This document shows positions 1 through 6,138 of a DNA stretch of 8,094 bases, one piece after another; the stretch's first letter is position 1; the number at the start of each line of letters is the position of its first letter. Source of the stretch: an uncultured Eubacteriales bacterium (GTDB lineage Bacteria > Bacillota > Clostridia > Oscillospirales > CAG-272). Location of the stretch: NCBI GenBank assembly GCA_958352145.1, contig CATWNM010000052.1, positions 1-8,094 on the forward strand, written 5' to 3'. Position numbers and translations under genes: made by a program. The notes under the pieces were generated by a model that was not told where the DNA came from, did not search any database, and was given only the letters and a program-made list of their open reading frames with translations.

Positions 1-1140
1 GTCAATGGCTCCGACCTTACGGTCCGAAACAAAAACGCCGCCCTGCTGGATCAACCGGCGTGCCTCGCCGCGGGAGGGCGCAAGGCCCGCGCGCACAAGC
101 ATGTCGATAACCGAAATGCTTCCACCGGCAAAATCCTCCTCTGACAGCTGCGTCGAGGGCATGTTTTCCGAAAGACCGCCGCCGGCAAATACGGCGCGCG
201 CCGCGGTCAGCGCGCGATTAGCCTCGTCCTTGCCATGAACCAGTTCCGTCAGAGAATGCGCCAGCTTTTCTTTGGCTTGATTCAACTGGCTGCCTGACAT
301 CTTTTCATACTCCGCAATCCCTTCAAGCGGCATAAACGTCAGCATCTTCATGCACTTAATGACGTCGGCGTCGTCCACATTTCGCCAATACTGGAAGAAA
401 TCATAAGGCGAGGTTTTGTTCGGATCCAGCCATACGGCGTTCCCGGCGGTTTTGCCCATTTTCTTGCCCTGCGAATCGGTCAGCAACGTGATCGTCATTG
501 CGTACGCATCCTTGCCGAGCTTCCGGCGGATCAGTTCCGTGCCGCCGAGCATATTGCTCCACTGGTCGTCGCCGCCAAACTGCATATTGCAGCCATACTT
601 CTGATACAAAACATAGAAGTCATAGCTCTGCATAATCATATAGTTGAACTCCAGGAAACTGAGTCCCTTTTCCATTCTTTGCTTGTAGCACTCGGCGCGC
701 AGCATATTGTTGACCGAAAAGCAAGCGCCGACTTCGCGCAAAAGATCAACATAATTCAACCCCAGCAGCCAGTCGGCATTGTTGGCCATAATCGCTCTGT
801 CGTCTGAAAAATCAATAAAACGGCTCATTTGCCTTTTAAAGCACTCGGCGTTATGCTCAATATCTTCTCGGGTCAGCATTTTACGCATATCGGTTCGCCC
901 GGACGGGTCGCCGATCATTGTGGTGCCTCCGCCAATCAGCGCGATCGGTTTATTGCCCGCCATCTGCAGGCGCTTCATCAGCGACAGCGCCATAAAATGT
1001 CCCGCCGTCAAGCTGTCCGCCGTGCAGTCAAACCCGATGTAAAACGTCGCTTTGCCTGCATTGATCAAATCCCGGATCTCCGCTTCGTCAGTTAGCTGCG
1101 CTAAAAGCCCTCTGGCCTTTAATTCTTCAAATACTGTCAT
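1..1140 (-). CDS. tyrS: Tyrosyl-tRNA synthetase, C-terminus cut by the window edge
   Basis: Class I aminoacyl-tRNA synthetase that activates tyrosine with ATP and charges tRNA-Tyr in the cytoplasm. The ATG at 1138-1140 gives MTVFEELKARG, preceded by a GGGAG ribosome binding site. 380 codons are present. The frame is open at position 1, so roughly 25-40 C-terminal residues of a usual ~405-420 should lie outside. Visible landmarks are GFDCTADSL with Thr40, the HIGH-equivalent TAGH at residues 45-48, GGGTTMIGDPSGR, the tyrosine-pocket stretch GGDDQWSNMLGG, and KMGKT at 227-231 (the KMSKS loop, in the form normal for TyrRS). A C-terminal S4 RNA-binding region follows from about residue 340 (SRGEARRLIQQGGVFV). 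The oddity is Thr45 in place of the first His of HIGH; the rest of the core looks intact. It lies 39 nt after recN and is probably co-transcribed, with no T-box leader. Confidence 0.96.
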   Translation of the reverse strand, partial: MTVFEELKARGLLAQLTDEAEIRDLINAGKATFYIGFDCTADSLTAGHFMALSLMKRLQMAGNKPIALIGGGTTMIGDPSGRTDMRKMLTREDIEHNAECFKRQMSRFIDFSDDRAIMANNADWLLGLNYVDLLREVGACFSVNNMLRAECYKQRMEKGLSFLEFNYMIMQSYDFYVLYQKYGCNMQFGGDDQWSNMLGGTELIRRKLGKDAYAMTITLLTDSQGKKMGKTAGNAVWLDPNKTSPYDFFQYWRNVDDADVIKCMKMLTFMPLEGIAEYEKMSGSQLNQAKEKLAHSLTELVHGKDEANRALTAARAVFAGGGLSENMPSTQLSEEDFAGGSISVIDMLVRAGLAPSRGEARRLIQQGGVFVSDRKVGAID

Positions 1141-1147
1141 TTTGGTA

Positions 1148-1152
1148 CTCCC
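1148..1152 (-). promoter_or_regulatory. Ribosome binding site of tyrS
   Basis: The minus strand reads GGGAG, 7 nt before the tyrS ATG. It supports the chosen start and shows that tyrS has its own translation signal in the short recN-tyrS gap. Confidence 0.7.
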
Positions 1153-1164
1153 GTAACTTTTATC

Positions 1165-1202
1165 ATTGTATGCGTATTTTTAATAATTTTTTCCTTCGTC
1201 AA
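1165..1202 (-). promoter_or_regulatory. Possible weak promoter for tyrS at the recN 3' end
   Basis: On the minus strand TACAAT (1165-1170) resembles a -10 box, with an A/T-rich stretch before it. TTGACG (1197-1202), inside the last recN codons, resembles a -35 box, but it lies 26 nt from TACAAT, too far for a normal pair. At the ideal 17-nt spacing the hexamer is a poor GAAAAA. A transcript from here would have a leader of under 20 nt. This is a speculative candidate; read-through from the operon explains tyrS expression equally well. Confidence 0.22.
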
Positions 1203-2859
1203 TCAGTTCGCGCGCCGAAATCAGCATATTTTCACTGACCGTAACGCCGCCGAGTATACGCGCGATTTCCCGCACACGAGCTTCATACCCAAGCGGTTCA
1301 ACCGTCGTCTCCGCGCGGCCGGTATCCGAATGCTTCTTTCGAATCAGCAAATGATGATCCGAAAGAGAAGCGATCTGCGCCGAGTGCGTCACGCAAATCG
1401 TCTGCGTCGAGCGCGCGCCCTGTTTTAGCCGGATCCCGATCTTTCGGGCAGTTTTCCCAGAAACGCCCGTGTCTATCTCGTCATAAATCGCCGTCTTTAC
1501 GGAAAACGCATTGGCAAAGACGCTTTTTACCGCCAGCACGATTCGGGCAAGTTCGCCGCCCGACGCAATTTTAGAAATGGATTTCGGCGGCTCGCCGGGA
1601 TTGACCGAGATCAAAAATTCTACGACATCCGCCCCTATAGAATTCATCGCGCCGCCGCTTTCGACCGCGATCTCAAATGCGACTTTTTCCATATCCAAAA
1701 ATTCCAGTTCTCGCCGAACCAGCGGAACAAGCGTCCGAGCGGCCTCGCGCCTTGAGGCTGTCAGAGACGCGGCGGCCTCCTTTGCCGCCTTTTCGTCTTG
1801 CGCGCATTGTTCCCTTGCGTCGGCAACCGCTTCATCAATAGAAGAAAGGCTTGAAAACTCGCTTTTCTTTTGAATCAGCAGCGCGATAAGCCCCGCCTCA
1901 TCCGTTCCAAAACGTTTCTCCAGCTTTTCGATACGTTCCAGCCGCGCTTCGATCTGATCGAGCCGTGCGCTCGGATCCTCCGAAATATCTCCCGTAAAAT
2001 CAAAAACCGTCTCGGCGATATCCTCGACCTCATATTTCATGTCCCGCAGCCGTGCGGCAAGCGCCTCAGCCTGCGGCGCCGTATCGGCAATCTGCGACAG
2101 CGCCGCGGCGCACCGATCCAAAATATAAGCGGCATTGGCCTTCTCCGCACCTTTGAGCGCGCGGTAAACAAACGCGGTTTGCCGAGATATTTTTTCCGCA
2201 TTTTGAACCAGCGTTCTCTGCGCCATCAGCTTTTCCCGCTCGCCCGGCATGATTTTAGCCGATTCCAATAAATGGATGTCATGTCCAAGATCAGCCATCC
2301 GCTTTGTCTTTTCGGCATCGTCCGCAAGCAACGCTGCAAGCGCGCGTTTTGATTCTTTTGCACGCGCATAACACGCTGAAAACGCGTCCCTCAAAGGCTC
2401 GTTCTGCGCATACGCATCCAAAAGCAGCACGTGATTTTCCGCATTCAGCAATTGAAGGCTGTCATTCTGCCCGTGAATATTCAAAAGGCGCGGCGCGATT
2501 TCCCGAAGAGTATTGGAATTAACAGGCCGCCCGTTAATCCGGCTCTGCGTACGCCCTTCCGCGTTCATAGTCCGGCTGATCAGCAAATTTCCATCCTCGT
2601 CCGGCTCGATCTCATGCTTGGCAAATTCCGCCGCGTCCGCCGGAGAAAAGCCGAAAAACAACGCGCTGACCAACGCCCGCTCCTCGCCGCTCCGAAGAAT
2701 ATCCCGGCTGCTGCGCGCGCCCAAAAGGAAATTGATGCTGTCAATCAAAATCGATTTTCCTGCGCCGGTTTCTCCAGTCAAAGCTGTAAAACCGGCGGAA
2801 AAATCAATATCCACGCATTTAATGACCGCAATATTTTCAATGTGCAGCGAAGCGAGCAT
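1180..2859 (-). CDS. recN: DNA repair ATPase RecN
   Basis: SMC-like ABC ATPase acting in the cytoplasm during double-strand break repair. The product is 559 aa, normal for the family. The N-terminal half-domain has Walker A GETGAGKS at residues 29-36 and the LNIHGQND motif around 127-133. A long Glu/Lys/Ala-rich helical middle (about 150-400) fits the coiled-coil arm. The C-terminal half-domain carries ABC signature SGGELAR (433-439), Walker B AIYDEIDTGVSG (457-468) and switch region CVTHSAQ (489-495), which reads THSAQ where many RecN have THLPQ. I chose the ATG at 2857-2859 (MLASLHIENIAVI) because a strong GGGAGGTG sits just before it; a TTG at 2872-2874 would place the start inside that site. 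The gene starts 22 nt after argR. I saw no LexA-type operator nearby. Confidence 0.97.
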   Translation of the reverse strand: MLASLHIENIAVIKCVDIDFSAGFTALTGETGAGKSILIDSINFLLGARSSRDILRSGEERALVSALFFGFSPADAAEFAKHEIEPDEDGNLLISRTMNAEGRTQSRINGRPVNSNTLREIAPRLLNIHGQNDSLQLLNAENHVLLLDAYAQNEPLRDAFSACYARAKESKRALAALLADDAEKTKRMADLGHDIHLLESAKIMPGEREKLMAQRTLVQNAEKISRQTAFVYRALKGAEKANAAYILDRCAAALSQIADTAPQAEALAARLRDMKYEVEDIAETVFDFTGDISEDPSARLDQIEARLERIEKLEKRFGTDEAGLIALLIQKKSEFSSLSSIDEAVADAREQCAQDEKAAKEAAASLTASRREAARTLVPLVRRELEFLDMEKVAFEIAVESGGAMNSIGADVVEFLISVNPGEPPKSISKIASGGELARIVLAVKSVFANAFSVKTAIYDEIDTGVSGKTARKIGIRLKQGARSTQTICVTHSAQIASLSDHHLLIRKKHSDTGRAETTVEPLGYEARVREIARILGGVTVSENMLISARELIDEGKNY

Positions 2860-2864
2860 GCACG

Positions 2865-2872
2865 CACCTCCC
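2865..2872 (-). promoter_or_regulatory. Strong ribosome binding site deciding the recN start
   Basis: The minus strand reads GGGAGGTG, 5 nt before the ATG at 2857-2859. It covers the first bases of a possible in-frame TTG start at 2872-2874, which argues against that longer reading. Confidence 0.85.
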
Positions 2873-2881
2873 AAATTTCTG

Positions 2882-3340
2882 TCAAACCGAACGCATCATA
2901 TGCTTGATTTTGTCGCATACGTCTTTTGCAGCCTTTTCTGAGGACAACACGACGATCACAGTATCATCCCCAGCCACGCAGCCGAGAATATCCGGTGAAT
3001 GTATGGCGTCGATTCCGCTTCCAATGGCATTGGCCAAGCCCGGAAAGGTTTTCAGGACGATAATATTGCCGGAATACGCCACCTTCGTAATGGAATCGAT
3101 CAGCGCGCCGTTGAATTTCGGCGTATTGTTTAAAGCGGCAGGTTCTCCCTGAACGGCGTATTTATAGTTTCCGGCGCTGCTGGTAACTTTTGTCAGCTTG
3201 AGTTCCCGTATATCGCGCGAGATCGTCGCCTGCGTCGCTTCAAAACCGAATTTGCTGAGATAAAAAATCAATTCCTCCTGCGTTTCGATCTCATACTCCG
3301 CAATCAACTCCAAAATTTTCTGCTGCCGCTGGCTTTTCAC
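2882..3340 (-). CDS. argR: Arginine repressor, ArgR/AhrC family
   Basis: Arginine-sensing transcription factor of 152 aa, the family's usual size. Family members form hexamers that repress arginine biosynthesis and activate catabolism when arginine binds. The N-terminal winged helix (about 1-70) has the DNA-contact motif ATQATISRDIRELKL (35-49) with the Ser41-Arg42 pair. The C-terminal oligomerisation and arginine-binding domain has PGLANAIGSGIDA (100-112) and GCVAGDDTV (120-128); Asp125 and Asp126 match the arginine-contacting acidic pair of the family. The start is GTG at 3338-3340, giving MKSQRQQKIL, a typical ArgR N-terminus. The ATG at 3340-3342 is out of frame and followed at once by TGA. 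The gene lies between nadK (15 nt) and recN (22 nt), the same argR-recN pairing known in Bacillus and clostridia. Its binding boxes were not identified here. Confidence 0.97.
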   Translation of the reverse strand: MKSQRQQKILELIAEYEIETQEELIFYLSKFGFEATQATISRDIRELKLTKVTSSAGNYKYAVQGEPAALNNTPKFNGALIDSITKVAYSGNIIVLKTFPGLANAIGSGIDAIHSPDILGCVAGDDTVIVVLSSEKAAKDVCDKIKHMMRSV

Positions 3341-3351
3341 ATCCTCACCCC
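3337..3351 (-). promoter_or_regulatory. argR initiation site: SD, GTG start and overlapping ATG-TGA
   Basis: The minus strand reads GGGGTGAGGATGTGA. The GGTGA core (3345-3349) lies 4 nt from the GTG start. An ATG (3340-3342) shares its G with that GTG and is followed directly by an in-frame TGA (3337-3339). The GTG is the only start that yields the full ArgR N-terminus. Any effect of the start-stop on argR translation is conjecture. Confidence 0.6.
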
Positions 3352-3355
3352 GCCT

Positions 3356-4225
3356 TTAGTTTTTCAGTTCGTATTCGGAAAGTTTATTGTTTAGCACGCC
3401 GAAAAAGCCGTCGTTTTTCAATGTGAGCATCTGTACGTGCAAATCCGAACGCCGGATCACGATTTTTTCCCCCTGCGCAAGCGGAAGCGTTTCCGAGCCG
3501 TCTACCGTTACGCCGACAAAAACGCCGCGCTCGCCCACATTTTCAAGCTCCAATACGCTGTTTCCGGAAAATACGATCGGCCGCGCATACCTGGACAGCG
3601 GACAGATCGGCGTGGCGCAGATGCACTCGAGCGTCGGATCCAGAACGCTCCCCCCGGCCGTCATCGAATAGGCGGTCGATCCTGTAGGCGTTGCAAAAAT
3701 GATCCCGTCCGCACGGATCGTACGAACGGATTTTCCGTCCGCGCAAAGCTTGAGATCCACAATCTTGGAATAGCCGCCTCGGGCAATGACGACATCATTT
3801 AGAGCGCTTTCACAAATCGTACGCCGCCCTGCCGGATCCACCCGCAAAACCGAAAGCATCATACGTCTCTCTATACTATACTCGTTTCTGCCGATTTTTT
3901 CAAGCAATTCCAATTCATCTTTTTCAAGTTCGGCAGTATATCCAAGACGCCCCAAATTAATGCCGATCAAAGGGATATTATGCCGCACCGCGCTCTTGGC
4001 GGCACGCAGCATAGAGCCGTCGCCGCCGAGCACCACGATCCAGTCCGAATTGGCATAAACGCTGTCGCCGGCAGCAAACCGCACGCCCTGCGCAAAAGAA
4101 GAATTTGAATACATCTGATCCATCCAGACTTCAAAAGCGCAGCTAAGAAGCTTTGCGACCGTCTTTGCCGTATACAGCGTATCTTCCTGCTTACGGATCG
4201 TAGGCACAACCGCTACCCGTCTCAT
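3356..4225 (-). CDS. nadK: NAD kinase
   Basis: Cytoplasmic ATP-dependent (or polyphosphate-dependent) NAD+ kinase, the source of NADP+. The product is 289 aa, normal length. The conserved GGDGSMLRA stretch begins at residue 67, with the GGDG catalytic/phosphate loop. It is followed by GINLGRLGY (88-96), the ALNDVVI nucleotide-contact motif (141-147), DGIIFATPTGSTAY (173-186) and the family block TPICPLSRYARPIV (205-218). The start is ATG at 4223-4225, giving MRRVAVVPTIRK and preceded by GAGGTG. The frame stays open upstream into tlyA, but the extra 44 residues resemble no NadK N-terminus and would overlap tlyA by over 100 nt. The gene begins 16 nt after tlyA and ends 15 nt before argR, the usual clostridial arrangement. 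Confidence 0.97.
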   Translation of the reverse strand: MRRVAVVPTIRKQEDTLYTAKTVAKLLSCAFEVWMDQMYSNSSFAQGVRFAAGDSVYANSDWIVVLGGDGSMLRAAKSAVRHNIPLIGINLGRLGYTAELEKDELELLEKIGRNEYSIERRMMLSVLRVDPAGRRTICESALNDVVIARGGYSKIVDLKLCADGKSVRTIRADGIIFATPTGSTAYSMTAGGSVLDPTLECICATPICPLSRYARPIVFSGNSVLELENVGERGVFVGVTVDGSETLPLAQGEKIVIRRSDLHVQMLTLKNDGFFGVLNNKLSEYELKN

Positions 4226-4229
4226 ATCG

Positions 4230-4235
4230 CACCTC
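4230..4235 (-). promoter_or_regulatory. Ribosome binding site deciding the nadK start
   Basis: GAGGTG on the minus strand ends 4 nt before the ATG at 4223-4225, in the short tlyA-nadK gap. It favours the 289-residue NadK over a longer reading that would begin inside tlyA. Confidence 0.75.
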
Positions 4236-4241
4236 AAAAAC

Positions 4242-5030
4242 TTATTTTTGTCCAACCGTCCGCGCAAGTCTCTCATCGGACGGCTCGGAAACAACCGGCA
4301 GAGCATCCCCTTTAGAAAAGCAGGCGAGATATTCTGTATTGCCGTCCCCTCCGGCAATCGGAGAAGCGATCAAGCCGCAAAACGAAAAACCGCTCTCCGC
4401 CGCGGATGCCAACACCCGCCGGATCGCCAGAACACGCGCGGCGGAAGAACGCACAATGCCACCCTTCCCAACATAAGCCCGTCCCGCTTCAAACTGAGGT
4501 TTAATCAAGCTGACTAAAATAGAACACGGCGCCAAAACGCGCGCAGCCGCCGGCAAAATCAGCGTTTGCGAGATAAAGGAAACATCGATCGCCGCAATCG
4601 AGGGCGGCTCAGGAAAATCTGTTGGATCGAGCGCGCGCGCATTGTATTTCTCCATAGAAATCACGCGCGTATCCCGCAAAAGCTTTTCGGCAAGCTGCCC
4701 GCTGCCTGCGTCCACTGCGTATACAAGGCGTGCACCCCGTTCCAGAAAATATTCGGTAAAGCCGCCGGTTGACGCGCCAATGTCCAGCACGGCGCAGCCG
4801 TCTGCCGATAGAGAAAACACTTCAAATGCGGCTTTCAGTTTCAACGCGCCGCGGCTCACATACGCAAGCGGCAGTCCCGTCACCTCAACCGCGTCCCCGG
4901 CCAAAACGGCCTGTGCCGCTTTTTTTGCAGGCGCGCCGTTGTAGAAAACGCAGCCGGAATCAATCAGCAGCCGGGCGCGCTGACGGCTGGCCGCATATCC
5001 GTTTTCCACCAAAAAAACATCCAAACGCAT
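4242..5030 (-). CDS. tlyA: TlyA-family rRNA 2'-O-methyltransferase (hemolysin A-like)
   Basis: S4-domain plus FtsJ/RrmJ-fold methyltransferase of 262 aa. Characterised TlyA proteins methylate ribose 2'-OH groups of rRNA cytidines; activity here is inferred from homology. Residues 1-58 form the S4 RNA-binding domain (MRLDVFLVENGYAASRQRAR), followed by YVSRGALKL (57-65). The SAM-binding motif is VLDIGASTGGFT (81-92), with AVDAGSGQL (105-113) next. Lys64, Asp149 (IDVSFIS), Lys177 (LIKPQFE) and Glu233 (NTEYLACF) match the family's catalytic tetrad; GKGGIVR (188-194) is also typical. The ATG at 5028-5030 overlaps the ispA TGA by one base (TGATG). There is no recognisable Shine-Dalgarno sequence in the preceding 20 nt, so translation probably depends on ribosomes finishing ispA. 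A 26-residue longer reading would lack the family N-terminus. Confidence 0.94.
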   Translation of the reverse strand: MRLDVFLVENGYAASRQRARLLIDSGCVFYNGAPAKKAAQAVLAGDAVEVTGLPLAYVSRGALKLKAAFEVFSLSADGCAVLDIGASTGGFTEYFLERGARLVYAVDAGSGQLAEKLLRDTRVISMEKYNARALDPTDFPEPPSIAAIDVSFISQTLILPAAARVLAPCSILVSLIKPQFEAGRAYVGKGGIVRSSAARVLAIRRVLASAAESGFSFCGLIASPIAGGDGNTEYLACFSKGDALPVVSEPSDERLARTVGQK

Positions 5031-5905
5031 CAATTCATTCGAAAAAGCAGATATTCGGGCAGCGCGCACAGCAAATCCGCACCCGCATAACCGCGCACAG
5101 CCGCGCACGCTTCCTCAGAAACGCGCTTGGCATATATCTCCGCTTCTTTTACACTCATATAGGACAAAAAAGTTGTTTTATGATTTTTTACATCGCTGCC
5201 GGCCGGCTTTCCAAGCGTTTCTGTCGTCGCTGTCGCATCCAAAATATCATCCACAATCTGAAACGCGAGGCCGATTTTCTCCCCGTAAAGTCCCGCCGCC
5301 TCCAGCGCTTTGGCATCTCCGGAAGCCGCAGTAACGCCAAGCTGCGCGGCCGCGCGCATCAGCGCGCCGGTCTTATGCGCATGCAGCGAAAGCAGCCGCT
5401 CAAACGGAATCCTGCGGCTTTCGCTCTCCATATCGAGCATCTGCCCCTCGCACATGCCGTCGGCCCCCGCAGCCTCGCTTAAAATTTGCACCGCCTGTAC
5501 TTTCGAACCGGCGCTCTGTCCGGGCGCAGCCGCCATGCATGCAAAAGCGGAAAAGATCAAAGCGTCTCCTGCAAGCAGAGCCTGCGCCTCGCCAAACTTT
5601 TTATGACAGGTCGGCTGTCCGCGCCGCAGATCGTCATTGTCCATACACGGAAGATCATCGTGGATCAGCGAAAAATTGTGCACCATTTCGATCGCGCAGG
5701 CATAAGGCAATGCCGCCTCTGCCGGCGCACCGAACAAGCGGCAGAACTCAAGCGTTAAAAAGGGGCGAATGCGTTTCCCACCGTTTACAACGCTGTATTC
5801 CATCGCCTGATACAAGGCCGTTCCGGAACGCGCCGCAAAATAGGCGGCAAGCGCGTCGGACACAAGCTTCTCATTTTCCTTAATCCTGCTGCGAAGCGCT
5901 TCCAT
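5030..5905 (-). CDS. ispA: Short-chain polyprenyl diphosphate synthase (farnesyl diphosphate synthase type)
   Basis: Trans-prenyltransferase of 291 aa that condenses isopentenyl diphosphate onto allylic diphosphates, feeding undecaprenyl and other isoprenoids. GGKRIRP is at 42-48. The first Asp-rich motif is DDLPCMD (83-89), in the DDxxxxD form of bacterial farnesyl and geranylgeranyl synthases. GQMLD lies at 154-158, HKTG at 177-180, and the second Asp-rich motif DDILD at 219-223, followed by GSDVKNHKTTF (236-246). Phe78, five residues before the first motif, is a bulky aromatic that usually limits product length, so C15 is favoured; C20 is not excluded. The ATG at 5903-5905 overlaps the xseB TAA (TAATG) and has GGGAGG 9 nt upstream. 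The next gene is tlyA with a 1-nt overlap; dxs, usual at this spot, is missing. Confidence 0.95.
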   Translation of the reverse strand: MEALRSRIKENEKLVSDALAAYFAARSGTALYQAMEYSVVNGGKRIRPFLTLEFCRLFGAPAEAALPYACAIEMVHNFSLIHDDLPCMDNDDLRRGQPTCHKKFGEAQALLAGDALIFSAFACMAAAPGQSAGSKVQAVQILSEAAGADGMCEGQMLDMESESRRIPFERLLSLHAHKTGALMRAAAQLGVTAASGDAKALEAAGLYGEKIGLAFQIVDDILDATATTETLGKPAGSDVKNHKTTFLSYMSVKEAEIYAKRVSEEACAAVRGYAGADLLCALPEYLLFRMN

Positions 5906-6138
5906 TACCGCTCGCCTCCCGAAAAATCGGTTTCCGTTACTTCACCGTTTTCTCCGACGGACAACATTTTTACTCTTTGCTCGGCGCCCTCGAGCTTTGT
6001 ATTGCAAAACTTGACCAGCCCGATTCCTTCTTCAAACAGGCCGAGCGATCGATCCAATCCCTCTCCGCCGTTTTCGAGCGCGCGCACAATTTCTTCAAGA
6101 CGTGCCATAGCTACCTCAAACGTCATATCCTCTGCCAT
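5905..6138 (-). CDS. xseB: Exodeoxyribonuclease VII small subunit
   Basis: Small subunit of exonuclease VII, which with XseA degrades single-stranded DNA into oligonucleotides in the cytoplasm. The product is 77 aa, the standard size. The sequence fits the family signature: FEVAMARLEEIVRALENG (7-24), then SLGLFEEGIGLVKFC (31-45) and AEQRV (52-56), as expected for the short helical hairpin that binds XseA. The ATG at 6136-6138 shares its A with the xseA TAA (TAATG) and has AAAGGAG at 6147-6153, 8 nt upstream. A second Met at residue 5 is a possible but less well spaced start. Direct overlap with xseA suits coupled synthesis of the two subunits. Confidence 0.96.
   Translation of the reverse strand: MAEDMTFEVAMARLEEIVRALENGGEGLDRSLGLFEEGIGLVKFCNTKLEGAEQRVKMLSVGENGEVTETDFSGGER
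5915..5920 (-). promoter_or_regulatory. Ribosome binding site of ispA inside the xseB 3' end
   Basis: GGGAGG on the minus strand lies 9 nt before the ispA ATG, within the last xseB codons. It shows that ispA can initiate on its own despite the TAATG overlap. Confidence 0.7.

Noticed and set aside
448..462. KMGKT in place of KMSKS in TyrS
   Set aside because: Bacterial TyrRS commonly has KFGKT or KMGKT at this loop, so this is ordinary for the family.
1141..1200. Rho-independent terminator between recN and tyrS
   Set aside because: There is a run of A/T but no GC-rich inverted repeat before it, so no hairpin could be proposed.
2857..2874. Longer recN beginning at TTG 2872-2874
   Set aside because: The TTG overlaps the GGGAGGTG ribosome binding site that serves the ATG at 2857-2859, and RecN proteins start close to the MLASLHIEN sequence.
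1511..2941. Plus-strand open frames opposite recN and the other genes
   Set aside because: They are antisense shadows of high-GC coding sequence, with no ribosome binding sites, no recognisable domains and repetitive Arg/Ser/Pro-rich composition.
2860..2960. LexA/SOS operator ahead of recN
   Set aside because: recN is often SOS-controlled, but the only GAAC (in CGAACGCATC near the argR end) has no matching GTTC at the right distance.
3341..3355. ARG box (autoregulatory operator) at argR
   Set aside because: The 15-nt nadK-argR gap and its surroundings show no TGAAT-N4-ATTCA-like palindrome.
4226..4357. 44-residue N-terminal extension of NadK
   Set aside because: It would lie inside tlyA and has no family resemblance. 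The ATG at 4223-4225 has its own GAGGTG and gives a normal-length protein.
5031..5108. 26-residue N-terminal extension of TlyA
   Set aside because: It overlaps the end of ispA and has no S4-domain character. MRLDVFLVE is the expected family start.
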